DNA of 64,000 nucleotides, from the NCBI GenBank assembly GCA_002713215.1, contig PAVO01000006.1, forward strand, positions 36,564 to 100,563. The letters run 5' to 3'. The position numbers and the translations under genes were made by a program. The notes beneath the pieces are model-generated. The model did no database searches. It saw only the letters and a program-made list of their open reading frames with translations, and had not been told where the DNA came from. This document shows, in pieces, positions 10,201-19,272 of the stretch. Each line of letters begins with the position of its first letter. The first letter of the stretch is position 1. This DNA comes from Crocinitomicaceae bacterium. Lineage in GTDB: Bacteria > Bacteroidota > Bacteroidia > Flavobacteriales_G > Salibacteraceae.

Positions 10201-10425
10201 AAGTTGGTTGCTAAGAAAGCAGGTCGTCCCGTTCAGGATGGCGATGTAGTTAGTGCTTGTGCTTCTGCATGTCCGACCAATGCAATTTCATTTGGAGATT
10301 TAAATGATTCAAAATCTAAGGTAAGAGCTGATTTTGACAACGATAGAGCTTATTTTATGGTAGAAGAGGTTGGAACTCAGCCGAATGTATCATATATGAC
10401 TAAGGTTAGAAATAGAAAAGCATAA
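7249..10425 (+). CDS. actB: Alternative complex III subunit B, iron-sulfur molybdopterin-oxidoreductase-like protein
   Basis: 1058 residues. The twin-arginine motif RRDFLK is at 49-54, followed by a hydrophobic stretch to about 68, so the folded protein should be exported by Tat; the N-terminal 45-residue extension before the Tat motif is usual for ActB. The central part (about 75-780) resembles the CISM/molybdopterin oxidoreductase fold, which in ActB carries no cofactor. The C-terminal ferredoxin-like domain has cysteine clusters starting at 806 (CTGCGACVTAC), 884 (CQHCNHAPCETVCP), 916 (CIGTRYCAANCP), 974 (CSFC) and 1004 (CASACP), enough for several Fe-S clusters. It passes electrons from the ActC quinol site to the haems of ActA. 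Confidence 0.95.
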   Translation: MSEKKYWNSLDQLNGDSTFVEEAQREFKSELPVEEFLAKDSLTDTSSSRRDFLKFMGFSISAAALAACEAPVTKALPYVVKPEEVTPGVANWYASTYNNGGGFASILVKTREGRPIFIKPNNAYPEAMRGVSARANASVIELYDDNRYTGPLMNGEDTDWDTIDSDIAIKLKRIKAKGGRVVVLSSSTSSPSTRKVYESFTSNFSGSSANEAEATGDAEETDVMNKVNDAVVYYDAQNYEGILSANQDDFGVAALPSFDFTKAKVVVSINADFLSSWLDATANSKGYVQKRNPDNAWMSRHFQFETNMTTSGAAADVRGAIKPSETGEVAKMLYNAIAKKAGVVTAASGSLANDDNDVAAKVEKAAGELWANKGAGLVMCGSNNRSVQQVVNAINNLLGNYGQTISMSKTNNLYNSNSGLDGLIADMKSGSVDALIIAGANPAYSLPGSMGFEEALAKVGLTISLADRPDETSTLCGYVCPDNFFLESWNDYQPYTGVYTMAQPTIRPLFNTRQAQESLLTWMGVDANYYDYIKSVWKTSILSGVADQIASDDAFNRAQQKGVYLITNTNPEPQYVGNVLNAAKKIGVSTGTWEAQLYFSTAIGDGSQANNPHLQELPDSVTKISWDNYVTMAPSDMLENGWETRTAQETPANLVTVTINGYSVNLPAVASPGQKKGTIGIALGYGRSVSGPTGQTGQNLYGSLSFENGTYSYSASDVSVVDAGEKYQIASVQTHHTMMGRKIVNETDFVTFKQVDKNDEVKGWNKDVKLLDAFGRDTPVKEMNLWDDHGIELGHRWGLSVDLNACTGCGACVTACHIENNVAVVGKDEIRRTRSMFWLRVDRYYSSDTTEENAKESGKGVMDMYADMEIPSDYPEVVFQPVMCQHCNHAPCETVCPVAATTHSEEGLNQMAYNRCIGTRYCAANCPYKVRRFNWFNYNKDPKFTDINPSQNDLARMVLNPDVVVRSRGVIEKCSFCVQKIQDGKLVAKKAGRPVQDGDVVSACASACPTNAISFGDLNDSKSKVRADFDNDRAYFMVEEVGTQPNVSYMTKVRNRKA

Positions 10426-10448
10426 TAAAGAAATAGAAAATTTGATCC

Positions 10449-11822
10449 ATGCATAAGGAATCAGAAATACGTTACCCCCTCATTCTAGGAGATAAGAATT
10501 ATCACCAGATAACGGAAGATGTTTGTGCGCCTTTGGAAGGTCGAGCAAATAAGCTTTGGTATTTAGCCTTCAGTATTGCTGCTGTTGCTGCGCTATGGGG
10601 GCTTGGATGTATCATGTATACCATTGGCCGGGGAATTGGTGTTTGGGGTTTAAATACCACCATCGATTGGGCCTGGGACATTACTAACTTCGTTTGGTGG
10701 GTTGGGATTGGACACGCCGGAACATTGATTTCAGCGGTTCTTTTATTATTTCGTCAGAAATGGAGAATGGCAATTAACCGTTCTGCTGAAGCGATGACCA
10801 TTTTTGCCGTAATGATGGCAGCACTTTTCCCGGGAATTCACATGGGGAGAATATGGATGGCCTACTGGGTTTTCCCAATTCCAAATCAATTTGGTTCATT
10901 GTGGGTAAACTTTAACTCACCACTTTTGTGGGATGTATTTGCGATCTCGACTTATTTCTCTGTTTCACTTGTATTTTGGTACATTGGACTTATTCCTGAT
11001 TTTGCAACTGTACGAGACAGAGCCACCAGAAAAATCCCTAAGTCTATCTACTCAGTGTTAGCATTTGGATGGAGTGGAAAAGTGAAGCAATGGATTCGTT
11101 TTGAAGAAATTTCTTTGGTACTTGCCGGTTTGGCAACACCGCTGGTGTTTTCTGTACACTCTATTGTATCTATGGACTTTGCAACTTCGGTTATTCCAGG
11201 ATGGCACACAACGATTTTCCCTCCTTACTTTGTTGCGGGGGCGATCTTTTCGGGTTTTGCTATGGTACAAACTCTGTTGATTACCGCAAGAAAGGTAGTT
11301 AACCTTGAATCGTACATTACAAGAAAGCATATCGAGTACATGAACATAGTAATTGTAATTACAGGTTCTATGGTAGGTATTGCTTATTTAAGCGAGCTGT
11401 TTATCGCTTGGTACTCAGGAGTAGAGTTTGAACAATATGCCTTCTTAAATAGAGCAACCGGTCCTTACTGGTGGGCATACGCTTCCATGATGACCTGTAA
11501 TGTTATTATTCCTTTAACATTCTTCGTCGAAAAGCTTAGAAAGAACATAGTCTATTCTTGGATCATATCAATTTTCGTGAATATTGGTATGTGGTTCGAG
11601 AGATTTGTAATTATCGTAACCTCTCTTCACAGAGATTACATTCCAAGTAACTGGACCATGTTCCACCCAACTTTTGTGGATATTGGAATTTTTATTGGAA
11701 CCATTGGAATATTCGGAGTACTGTTTTTACTATACGCAAGAACATTCCCGGTATTGGCATTGAATGAATTGAAGACGATTTTGAAATCTTCAGGAGAGAA
11801 TTATAAAAAACAACAACATTAA
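10449..11822 (+). CDS. actC: Alternative complex III subunit C, NrfD/PsrC-like membrane protein
   Basis: 457 residues, mostly hydrophobic, with about ten transmembrane segments. It matches the NrfD/PsrC family (polysulfide reductase NrfD) and has the ActC-like opening with ITEDVCAPLEGR near residue 25-36. In alternative complex III this subunit and its relative ActF sit in the membrane, and ActC is believed to carry the menaquinol-binding site next to the ActB Fe-S domain. It starts 23 bases after actB; actD begins 14 bases after its stop. Confidence 0.94.
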   Translation: MHKESEIRYPLILGDKNYHQITEDVCAPLEGRANKLWYLAFSIAAVAALWGLGCIMYTIGRGIGVWGLNTTIDWAWDITNFVWWVGIGHAGTLISAVLLLFRQKWRMAINRSAEAMTIFAVMMAALFPGIHMGRIWMAYWVFPIPNQFGSLWVNFNSPLLWDVFAISTYFSVSLVFWYIGLIPDFATVRDRATRKIPKSIYSVLAFGWSGKVKQWIRFEEISLVLAGLATPLVFSVHSIVSMDFATSVIPGWHTTIFPPYFVAGAIFSGFAMVQTLLITARKVVNLESYITRKHIEYMNIVIVITGSMVGIAYLSELFIAWYSGVEFEQYAFLNRATGPYWWAYASMMTCNVIIPLTFFVEKLRKNIVYSWIISIFVNIGMWFERFVIIVTSLHRDYIPSNWTMFHPTFVDIGIFIGTIGIFGVLFLLYARTFPVLALNELKTILKSSGENYKKQQH

Positions 11823-11836
11823 TTATAAGCACTGTA

Positions 11837-12367
11837 ATGAGTAGTGGAATGAAATTATACGGGCTTTATAACGATGACGGGGTTCTGGTTGACGGTGCAA
11901 AAACACTGGTATCAAAAGGAATCAAAGTAAATGAGGTTTACTCCCCATTTCCTATCCACGGAATCGAAAGAATTATTGGAGTAAGGTGGACGCGAATTGC
12001 TATTGCCGGTTTCTTATATGGAATTACCGGAACTACATTGGCGTTGTTCGGTATGTCTTATTTTATGATTCAGGATTGGCCAATGATTATCGGAGGTAAA
12101 CCCAATTTTGCATTTATACTTAATGTTCCAGCCTTTATTCCAATTACATTCGAGTTTACAGTCCTCTGTGCGGCTCATGGAATGGCATTAACCTATTTCA
12201 TACGAAACTGGACACTGCCTGGTGTAAAGGCGAAAAACCCTCACCCAAGAACAACAGACGATCATTTTGCAATTGAATTGGTACCAGAAGATATTAAAGA
12301 TTATTCAAAAGAAGATTTGACTTCTTTATTGAAAGAAACTGGTACAGTTGAAGTATTTGAAAAGTAA
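11837..12367 (+). CDS. actD: Alternative complex III subunit D (DUF3341)
   Basis: 176 residues, a DUF3341 family protein with a short cytoplasmic N-terminal domain (YGLYNDDGVLVDGAKTL from about residue 8) and two transmembrane segments (about 54-75 and 95-120). ActD is a small membrane subunit of alternative complex III without cofactors. The order between actC and the monohaem actE is the standard one, which supports the assignment. Only four bases separate its stop from the actE start. Confidence 0.92.
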   Translation: MSSGMKLYGLYNDDGVLVDGAKTLVSKGIKVNEVYSPFPIHGIERIIGVRWTRIAIAGFLYGITGTTLALFGMSYFMIQDWPMIIGGKPNFAFILNVPAFIPITFEFTVLCAAHGMALTYFIRNWTLPGVKAKNPHPRTTDDHFAIELVPEDIKDYSKEDLTSLLKETGTVEVFEK

Positions 12368-12371
12368 AAGG

Positions 12372-13016
12372 ATGAAGAAATCTAACGCATCGATGAAATC
12401 ATTTGCCTCTATCCTCGGGCTTTTTGTCTTAGGAGTAGTTGTGTTACAATCTTGTAAGTCCGATCCTAATAGTCCGGGCTTTGAGTATATGCCTGACATG
12501 TATCGCTCGCCTTCCTATGAAACGTATGGAACTGGTTTAGAACCTACGGGTGCTTCGGCTAGGGTTCCCGCTGAAAACTCAATTGCTATGGGAGAAGATA
12601 ATTTACCCTATCCATATCCTAACACATTTGAGGGTTATGAAGCCGCAGGGATGAACTTAAAAAATCCATTGGCTTGGAATGACGAAAACATTGCCAAAGG
12701 GAAGGCAAACTACATGAGATTTTGTGTGCATTGTCATGGGAAGAAAGGAAAAGGAGATGGTACTGTACCTACAAATAGCGAATATCCTAATCCTCCAGCA
12801 TACGATGCTGGGTTAAAAGATTTGCCTGCAGGTAAAATGTTCCATTCGTTGCAATGGGGAAAAAACCTTATGGGTTCACATGCCTCGCAAATGACTAAGA
12901 CTGAGCGTTGGGAAGTTATTTTGTATGTGCAAACATTACAAGGTAAAACAGCTAATGATTTAATGAATGTAGCCCCTGCAGATAGTGCAAGTGCTGCTGA
13001 AGGAAAGGAACAATAG
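12372..13016 (+). CDS. actE: Alternative complex III subunit E, monohaem cytochrome c lipoprotein
   Basis: 214 residues from the ATG at 12372. An upstream in-frame ATG at 12348 would overlap actD and add eight residues ahead of the signal peptide, so the later start is preferred. The lipoprotein signal ends in LQSC with the lipidated Cys at about 28. A single haem c site CVHCH is at 118-122 and is followed by GKKGKGDG, typical of class I cytochromes; a methionine ligand probably lies near GSHASQM or the preceding NLMGS. It is the peripheral electron-exit haem subunit of alternative complex III. Confidence 0.92.
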   Translation: MKKSNASMKSFASILGLFVLGVVVLQSCKSDPNSPGFEYMPDMYRSPSYETYGTGLEPTGASARVPAENSIAMGEDNLPYPYPNTFEGYEAAGMNLKNPLAWNDENIAKGKANYMRFCVHCHGKKGKGDGTVPTNSEYPNPPAYDAGLKDLPAGKMFHSLQWGKNLMGSHASQMTKTERWEVILYVQTLQGKTANDLMNVAPADSASAAEGKEQ

Positions 13017-13052
13017 AATTTGATCATAGAAAGTAGAAAAGAATAGAAATAA

Positions 13053-14258
13053 ATGGAACAGTTTATATTTTCTAGCAAAACAAAAAGGCTTACCTACATT
13101 TTAATGTCGTTTGGAGTAATCGCTCTTGTGTATGGTATTTTTCTGGCCGTTTCCGATGTTGACGGAGCTCATCATTCAGGAACAAGACTATGGACAAACC
13201 TGCTGATCAATGGATTCTTTTTTATGGGAATCGCAGCATCGGCAATGTTCTTTTTTGCCGTTAATTATGCAGCCGAATCGGGATGGTGGGTTGTAATTAA
13301 AAGAATTCTTGAAGCCGTTGGTAGTTTCCTTCCGGTAGGTTCATTGGTTTTATTCATTGTTCTTTTTGCCGGTGTTGCACACCAGCACCATATATGGCAC
13401 TGGATGGATGCAGAGGCAGTAGCTGCTGATGAAGTTCTTCGGGGTAAGGCTCCTTATTTGAACTGGATGTTTATGGCTGCGCGTCAGCTTATTATTCTTG
13501 GAGCATGGATTTTCATGTGGACCAGATTTAGGAAAAGATCATTAGAAGAAGATTTAGGCTTTGAGAGAAACAGACATTTTAAAAATGTTCGTGACGCTGC
13601 TATTTTCTTGATCATTTTTGGTTACCCCATTTCTACATTTGTTCCGTGGGATTGGATCATGTCTATTGATGCCCATTGGTTTTCTACCCTATTTGGTTGG
13701 TATGTATTCTCAGGCCTTTGGCTGAGTTCGTTAGTGGTGACTACTCTTATGGTTATCTGGTTGAAGAAACAGGGTTACATGAAAGATGTAAACGCTAGCC
13801 ATATTCAGGATTTAGGAAAATGGGTCTTTGGAGTTTCCTTCTTATGGGCTTACCTGTTTTTCTCTCAGTTTATGCTTATCTGGTACTCCAATATTCCGGA
13901 AGAGGTGACCTATTTTCAGGTTCGTTTCGAAGAATACAAGTATTTGTATTGGTCTATGTTCTTTGTCAATTTCGCATTTCCAATGATTGCTTTAATGGAT
14001 AGAGATTCGAAAAGAAATTTCAGGTCGCTTACTGTTATTGGTATACTAATCTTCATTGGACACTGGGTTGATACATATATGTTGATCACTCCTGCAACAA
14101 TGAAGACTCATAGTACGATTGGAATTGTTGAAATAGGGTTGGGACTTGGTTTCTTAGGTTTGTTTTTGTTTGTGGTTTTGAACACACTTACAAAGGCGCC
14201 ATTAATGGCTAAGAATCATCCGTTTTTTGAGGAAAGCGTACATCATGAAATTCATTAA
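13053..14258 (+). CDS. actF: Alternative complex III subunit F, integral membrane quinol:cytochrome c oxidoreductase subunit
   Basis: 401 residues with about ten hydrophobic segments. It is the ActF relative of ActC (NrfD superfamily) and carries characteristic polar residues between helices, including HQHHIWHWMD near 110-119 and PWDWIMSIDAHWF near 200-212, which line a proposed proton path. It follows actE by 36 bases and precedes coxB by 37, completing the ActA-F set. I see no truncation. Confidence 0.93.
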   Translation: MEQFIFSSKTKRLTYILMSFGVIALVYGIFLAVSDVDGAHHSGTRLWTNLLINGFFFMGIAASAMFFFAVNYAAESGWWVVIKRILEAVGSFLPVGSLVLFIVLFAGVAHQHHIWHWMDAEAVAADEVLRGKAPYLNWMFMAARQLIILGAWIFMWTRFRKRSLEEDLGFERNRHFKNVRDAAIFLIIFGYPISTFVPWDWIMSIDAHWFSTLFGWYVFSGLWLSSLVVTTLMVIWLKKQGYMKDVNASHIQDLGKWVFGVSFLWAYLFFSQFMLIWYSNIPEEVTYFQVRFEEYKYLYWSMFFVNFAFPMIALMDRDSKRNFRSLTVIGILIFIGHWVDTYMLITPATMKTHSTIGIVEIGLGLGFLGLFLFVVLNTLTKAPLMAKNHPFFEESVHHEIH

Positions 14259-14295
14259 TTAGATAATTAAGAAATAGAAAAATAGAGTAGATAAC

Positions 14296-15447
14296 ATGAC
14301 TACATTTCTAATATATCTCGTTTTAATTCTAGGAATCGTCGCCCTAGTACAACTAATTAGAGTATCTGAGATTTCTAATTTTTTGAATGGTGAGGACGGA
14401 ATTATGGTCACCGACAAAGAGACCAATAACATCCGTTACATGTTTGTTGCATTTTTTGCTGCTTTCATTGGATTTTATGGTTGGTTGGTTTGGAGGTTTT
14501 GGGACATTCTTCTGCCGGCAGCCGCTTCTGAACATGGTAAGGCTATCGATACATTAATGAATTTAAATATTGCGTTGATAACAATTGTTTTCGTCGCCCT
14601 ACATATTGTTCTTTCTTACTTTTTGTTTCGATATGCTAAAACGAAAAATGAAAAGGCCACTTTTAATACACACAGCAATAAGCTTGAATTAATTTGGACG
14701 ATAACTCCAGCGGTATTTTTAGCGGGAATAATCATTTTTGGCATTAGTGCCTGGAACGATGCCATGCGTAACGTTCCTGAAGATGCCATTAACATTGAAC
14801 TTTACGCCAGACAGTTCGACTGGACTGCTCGATATGCAGGAAAGGATAATGTACTGGGGAAAGCCAACTTTAGAATGATTAATGGAACTAATGCCCTAGG
14901 AATTATAAACGAGAAATCAATTAATGATCGTTTAAGCGCATACAATGAAAAAATTGCCGAATTGGAGGAAAGCCGAAAGAGCGTATTTCCAGGAGGTACC
15001 AATGATCAGGAAATTTTGGAGGAGATAACACTTCAAAAAAAGCATAGAGCATATATTGAGCAATTGCAGGCTCAAAATAATGTTGAGAGTTATTCGGTAG
15101 CTGATGACGACATATTAGCTAAGGTTGAATTCCACATTCCAATAAATAAACCGATTAATTTTCAGATTAGGTCTCAGGATGTGATTCACTCTGCTTATAT
15201 GCCGCATTTTAGGGCTCAGATGAATGCTGTACCGGGAATGATGACACAATTTTATTTCACACCGACAATGACCACAGAACAAATGAGAGCTAAGTTGGGT
15301 AATCCTGATTTTAACTACATATTATTGTGTAATAAGATTTGTGGTGCGGCTCACTACAACATGCAGATGAATATTGTGGTTGAATCGGAAGAGGATTACA
15401 ATAAATGGTTATCAGAACAGCCTAAGTTTTTTACGGCTGAAAAATAA
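14296..15447 (+). CDS. coxB: Cytochrome c oxidase subunit II (CuA)
   Basis: 383 residues. Membrane segments lie near 1-20, 48-75, 90-118 and 135-155; one hydrophobic N-terminal helix more than the classical subunit II. The CuA site is complete: His298 (HSAYMPHF) and Cys345, Cys349, His353 and Met356 in CNKICGAAHYNM. Between the membrane part and the CuA core lies an inserted charged helical segment (about 215-265). CuA accepts electrons from cytochrome c or directly from alternative complex III and passes them to haem a in subunit I. coxA follows 27 bases later. Confidence 0.96.
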   Translation: MTTFLIYLVLILGIVALVQLIRVSEISNFLNGEDGIMVTDKETNNIRYMFVAFFAAFIGFYGWLVWRFWDILLPAAASEHGKAIDTLMNLNIALITIVFVALHIVLSYFLFRYAKTKNEKATFNTHSNKLELIWTITPAVFLAGIIIFGISAWNDAMRNVPEDAINIELYARQFDWTARYAGKDNVLGKANFRMINGTNALGIINEKSINDRLSAYNEKIAELEESRKSVFPGGTNDQEILEEITLQKKHRAYIEQLQAQNNVESYSVADDDILAKVEFHIPINKPINFQIRSQDVIHSAYMPHFRAQMNAVPGMMTQFYFTPTMTTEQMRAKLGNPDFNYILLCNKICGAAHYNMQMNIVVESEEDYNKWLSEQPKFFTAEK

Positions 15448-15474
15448 AATAGAACTTAAAAAGGATTTATAGAA

Positions 15475-17232
15475 ATGTCAGGTCACAAAGAACCATTCAT
15501 AACGAAGTATCTTTTTAGTTACGATCATAAAATGATTTCGCGTCAGTTTTTATTGACGGGAACCATCATGGCGTTTGTCGGGATGGTTATGTCGCTTTTA
15601 TTTCGATTGCAGTTGTCTTCTCCTGGTGAAAGCTTTTGGATTTTAAATTTTTTACTAGGAGACAAATGGGCTCCCGATGGTGTTCTTGATCCCAATATGT
15701 ACCTGGCCTTGGTTACTATTCACGGTACTATCATGGTATTCTTCCTGCTTACAGCTGGACTGAGTGGAACGTTCGCCAACTTGCTTATTCCGCTTCAGAT
15801 TGGTGCTCGCGATATGGCATCAGGAATGTTAAATATGCTGTCTTACTGGTTTTTCTTTGGATCATCTGTGGTTATGATCATTTCGCTTTTTGTTGAAGCA
15901 GGACCGGCTGCGGGAGGTTGGACAGTTTATCCACCATTAAGTGCATTACCAGAAGCCATGCCTGGCTCCGGACTTGGAATGACGCTATGGTTGGTGAGTA
16001 TGTCCTTGTTCATTGTCTCTTCTTTGTTGGGAGGGCTGAACTACATTGTAACCATTATAAACCTTAGAACAAAAGGAATGTCTATGACCCGGTTACCGCT
16101 GAGTATTTGGGCACTATTTCTTACTGCTATTCTTGGTGTATTATCGTTTCCGGTTCTTTTCGCTGCGGCTCTGTTGCTGATTTTCGATAGAACATTTGGG
16201 ACTTCATTTTACCTGAGTGATATTTTCATTGCCGGAGAGGCACTGGATCGAACAGGTGGTTCACCTCTTTTATATCACCATTTATTTTGGTTCTTGGGTC
16301 ACCCGGAAGTGTACATTATTTTACTACCGGCATTAGGATTAACTTCTGAAATCATTTCATGTAACTCTCGTAAACCAATTTTTGGATATAGAGCCATGAT
16401 TGGTTCATTGTTGGCAATTGGCTTCCTTTCGTTTATTGTTTGGGGTCACCACATGTACATAAGTGGAATGAACCCATTTTTGGGTGATGTATTTACATTC
16501 ACCACTCTTTTGATTGCTATTCCTTCAGCAGTAAAAGTATTTAACTACTTGTCTACTTTATGGCAAGGAAAGATCAACTTTACTCCAGCTATGATGTTTG
16601 CCGTTGCAATGGTATCAACATTTATTACGGGTGGAGTTACCGGTATCATATTAGCGGATGCTGCGCTAGATATTAATGTGCATGACACTTACTTTGTGGT
16701 AGCTCACTTCCACATTGTTATGGGGCTATCTGCAGTAATGGCTATGTTCGCAGGTGTATACCATTGGTTCCCAAAAATGTGGGGTAGAATGTTAAATAAG
16801 AAACTTGGTTACATCCACTTTTGGATAACGTTTGCTTGTGCTTATGGGGTATTCTTCCCGCAGCACATTCAAGGTTTAGCCGGTTTACCTCGTCGTTATT
16901 ATTCTTATTCTGAATTCCCAATGTTTGAAGGAGTTGCTGATATCGCAATGATCGTTACTGTATTTGCAGTTATCGGTGGTTTAATTCAGTTTTTGTTCTT
17001 ATTTAATTTGGTTTACAGCATGTTCAGAGGGCCAAAAGCTCCTCAAAATCCATGGAGATCAAATACGTTGGAATGGACAACTCCTGTGGAGCATATGCAC
17101 GGAAACTGGCCTGGTGAATTGCCAACCGTTCACAGATGGGCTTATGATTACAGTAATCCGGCACATGAAGAAGATTTTGTACCCCAAATTGTACCGCTCA
17201 AAGATGGAGAGGTAGATGGCGGTGGTCATTAA
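15475..17232 (+). CDS. coxA: Cytochrome c oxidase subunit I
   Basis: 585 residues, about twelve transmembrane helices, the catalytic subunit that reduces oxygen to water and pumps protons. The CuB ligand His276 with the cross-linked Tyr280 is in HPEVY, and CuB ligands His325-His326 are in WGHHMY. His411 and His413 (HFHIVMG) bind haem a3 and haem a, preceded by HDTYF at 403-407. The motif GHPEVY supports an A-type oxidase. It is the last gene of the act-cox operon and ends 23 bases before a strong terminator. Subunits III and IV are encoded 35 kb away in this same window. Confidence 0.97.
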   Translation: MSGHKEPFITKYLFSYDHKMISRQFLLTGTIMAFVGMVMSLLFRLQLSSPGESFWILNFLLGDKWAPDGVLDPNMYLALVTIHGTIMVFFLLTAGLSGTFANLLIPLQIGARDMASGMLNMLSYWFFFGSSVVMIISLFVEAGPAAGGWTVYPPLSALPEAMPGSGLGMTLWLVSMSLFIVSSLLGGLNYIVTIINLRTKGMSMTRLPLSIWALFLTAILGVLSFPVLFAAALLLIFDRTFGTSFYLSDIFIAGEALDRTGGSPLLYHHLFWFLGHPEVYIILLPALGLTSEIISCNSRKPIFGYRAMIGSLLAIGFLSFIVWGHHMYISGMNPFLGDVFTFTTLLIAIPSAVKVFNYLSTLWQGKINFTPAMMFAVAMVSTFITGGVTGIILADAALDINVHDTYFVVAHFHIVMGLSAVMAMFAGVYHWFPKMWGRMLNKKLGYIHFWITFACAYGVFFPQHIQGLAGLPRRYYSYSEFPMFEGVADIAMIVTVFAVIGGLIQFLFLFNLVYSMFRGPKAPQNPWRSNTLEWTTPVEHMHGNWPGELPTVHRWAYDYSNPAHEEDFVPQIVPLKDGEVDGGGH

Positions 17233-17254
17233 TAAAAAACTTTAAAAAATGAAA

Positions 17255-17281
17255 AGCCCTGCCTAAGTAGGGCTTTTTTTT
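17255..17281 (+). terminator. Intrinsic terminator of the act-cox operon
   Basis: AGCCCT and AGGGCT form a 6-bp stem around an 8-base loop, extended by A-T pairs from the flanking AAAA and T tract, and followed by an uninterrupted run of Ts. It begins 23 bases after coxA. Confidence 0.9.
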
Positions 17282-17285
17282 TGGC

Positions 17286-17293
17286 TACATTTG
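17286..17293 (+). promoter_or_regulatory. Promoter box (TACATTTG) ahead of ruvB-queG
   Basis: TACATTTG matches the -7 consensus and lies directly after the coxA terminator and 19 bases before the ruvB ATG, so the transcript would have a very short leader. No clear -33 TTG is present because the region upstream is the terminator T tract. Confidence 0.5.
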
Positions 17294-17311
17294 GAGTAGT
17301 CGCTTCCTAAA

Positions 17312-18334
17312 ATGAATGAACATTTAGATCCAAATGCTGACGCATTAAACCCTGCTGACAGGGATATTGAAAAGGTACTTCGCCCAACATTATTTCACGA
17401 TTTTACCGGTCAGGAAAAAGTACTTGAAAACCTAAAGGTGTTTGTAGAGGCAGCCATTCAACGAGGAGAAGCATTGGATCATGTTCTGTTGCATGGCCCC
17501 CCAGGTTTGGGTAAAACCACATTAGCGCACATTATTGCAAATGAATTGGGAGTTGGTATTAAGATTACCAGTGGACCCGTTTTAGACAAACCAGGTGACT
17601 TGGCGGGTCTGTTAACCAACCTTGAAGAAAACGATGTGCTGTTTATTGATGAAATCCATCGCCTAAGTCCGGTTGTTGAAGAGTTTTTGTACTCGGCAAT
17701 GGAGGATTATAAGATCGATATTATGATTGATACAGGGCCAAATGCCAGAAGTGTTCAGATAGACCTGGAGCCCTTTACCCTTGTCGGTGCAACTACCCGT
17801 TCAGGGCTGTTAACTTCTCCGCTACGAGCACGTTTTGGGATAAACTCACGCCTGGCTTATTACAATGCAAAAACACTCCAGAAAATTGTAGAACGCTCTT
17901 CAGACATTCTCAACATTGAAATTCAGAGTGCCGCTTCTAAGGAGATAGCCGGTAGGAGTAGAGGTACTCCCAGAATATGCAATGCCTTGTTGCGTCGGGT
18001 TAGGGACTTTGCGCAGATAAAAGGCAACGGAAAAATTGACCAGAAAATTGCGCATTATAGTTTGGATGCGCTGAATGTAGATGCTTATGGATTGGATGAA
18101 ATGGACAATAAAATTTTGTCTACCATCATCAGTAAGTTTAAGGGTGGTCCGGTTGGTTTAACAACCATTGCAACAGCTGTTGGCGAAGATGCCGGTACCA
18201 TTGAAGAAGTCTATGAGCCATTTTTGATCCAGGAAGGCTTTTTAATGAGAACCCCCAGGGGTAGAGAAGCCACCGAACAAGCCTATAAACATTTGGGTAT
18301 TGCACCTACCAAGTCCCAGGGGAGTTTGTTTTGA
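17312..18334 (+). CDS. ruvB: Holliday junction branch migration helicase RuvB
   Basis: 340 residues, the normal RuvB length. RuvB is the AAA+ motor that drives branch migration of Holliday junctions with RuvA. Walker [10 protein letters not shown] is at 62-70 and Walker B with DEIHRL at 113-118. The sensor motif GATTRSG lies near 160-166, and the winged-helix C-terminal domain ends in [14 protein letters not shown]. The gene is fused translationally to queG by a TTGA overlap. ruvA is in the same window at 27161, apart from ruvB. Confidence 0.98.
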   Translation: MNEHLDPNADALNPADRDIEKVLRPTLFHDFTGQEKVLENLKVFVEAAIQRGEALDHVLLHGPPGLGKTTLAHIIANELGVGIKITSGPVLDKPGDLAGLLTNLEENDVLFIDEIHRLSPVVEEFLYSAMEDYKIDIMIDTGPNARSVQIDLEPFTLVGATTRSGLLTSPLRARFGINSRLAYYNAKTLQKIVERSSDILNIEIQSAASKEIAGRSRGTPRICNALLRRVRDFAQIKGNGKIDQKIAHYSLDALNVDAYGLDEMDNKILSTIISKFKGGPVGLTTIATAVGEDAGTIEEVYEPFLIQEGFLMRTPRGREATEQAYKHLGIAPTKSQGSLF

Positions 18335-19272
18335 ATCCAGGATTAACATCCCAGGGTTCTTTAATTAAAGCAAAAGCGAAGGAATTAGGGTTTCTCTTCT
18401 GTGGAATATCTAAGGCCGAAAAACTTGATAGAGAAGCTTCCGATTTGGAAAAGTTTTTAAATCAAAACAGGCACGGTGAAATGGCCTGGTTAGAAAACCA
18501 TTTTGACCTTAGAATTGATCCAACTAAATTGTTCCCAGGCGCAAAATCTATTGTTTCGGTTGCATTGAATTATTATCCTGAAGAGGTACAGAAAGATAAT
18601 GGAGCCCCCAGGATATCCAAATACGCTTACGGCAAAGACTATCACTTCGTCATTAAGGATAAACTCAGGCAATTGTTGAGTTATGTTCAGGATGAAATTG
18701 GAGAAGTCGCAGGAAGAGCTTTTGTTGATTCAGCTCCCATAATGGATAAGACATGGGCTAAGAAAAGCGGATTGGGTTGGATTGGGAAACACACCAATTT
18801 GATTCATCCAAAAGAAGGTTCATTTTTTTTTCTGGGGGAATTGGTACTAGACCTCAAATTGGATTATGACGGACCAATAAAAGATTATTGTGGTACGTGT
18901 ACCAAATGCATTGATGCGTGCCCTACTGATGCTCTTACGGCACCTTACGAGATTGATGGGAGCAAATGTATTTCCTACTATACCATTGAATTAAAAGAAG
19001 ACTTACCCAATGAACTTGCCGGCCAATTTCAGAATTGGATGTTTGGTTGTGATATATGCCAGGATGTGTGTCCATGGAATCGTTTTTCGAAACCTCACAA
19101 CGAAGAATGGTTTGAGCCCCATCCGCAACTATTGGAAATGAGGCAATCCAACTGGAATGAAATCACCCAGGAATTATTTAATGAACTGTTTAGAAAATCG
19201 GCTGTAAAAAGGACTAAGTATTCTGGATTGGTAAGGAATATTAAATTTCTAAACCAGACCAATCAGAACTGA
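18331..19272 (+). CDS. queG: Epoxyqueuosine reductase QueG
   Basis: 313 residues. QueG catalyses the last step of queuosine synthesis, the cobalamin-dependent reduction of epoxyqueuosine in tRNA. The catalytic aspartate is in VDSAPIMDK (Asp133), followed by [11 protein letters not shown]. Two 4Fe-4S motifs are visible: Cys187, 190, 193 and 197 ([12 protein letters not shown]), and Cys213 with Cys240, 243 and 247 ([11 protein letters not shown]). The TTG at 18331 overlaps the ruvB stop in TTGA, which supports it as the start. The 3' end overlaps the convergent beta-barrel gene by 10 bases. Its presence shows queuosine is made here, which bears on the QueF-like protein at 57095. Confidence 0.96.
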   Translation: MNPGLTSQGSLIKAKAKELGFLFCGISKAEKLDREASDLEKFLNQNRHGEMAWLENHFDLRIDPTKLFPGAKSIVSVALNYYPEEVQKDNGAPRISKYAYGKDYHFVIKDKLRQLLSYVQDEIGEVAGRAFVDSAPIMDKTWAKKSGLGWIGKHTNLIHPKEGSFFFLGELVLDLKLDYDGPIKDYCGTCTKCIDACPTDALTAPYEIDGSKCISYYTIELKEDLPNELAGQFQNWMFGCDICQDVCPWNRFSKPHNEEWFEPHPQLLEMRQSNWNEITQELFNELFRKSAVKRTKYSGLVRNIKFLNQTNQN

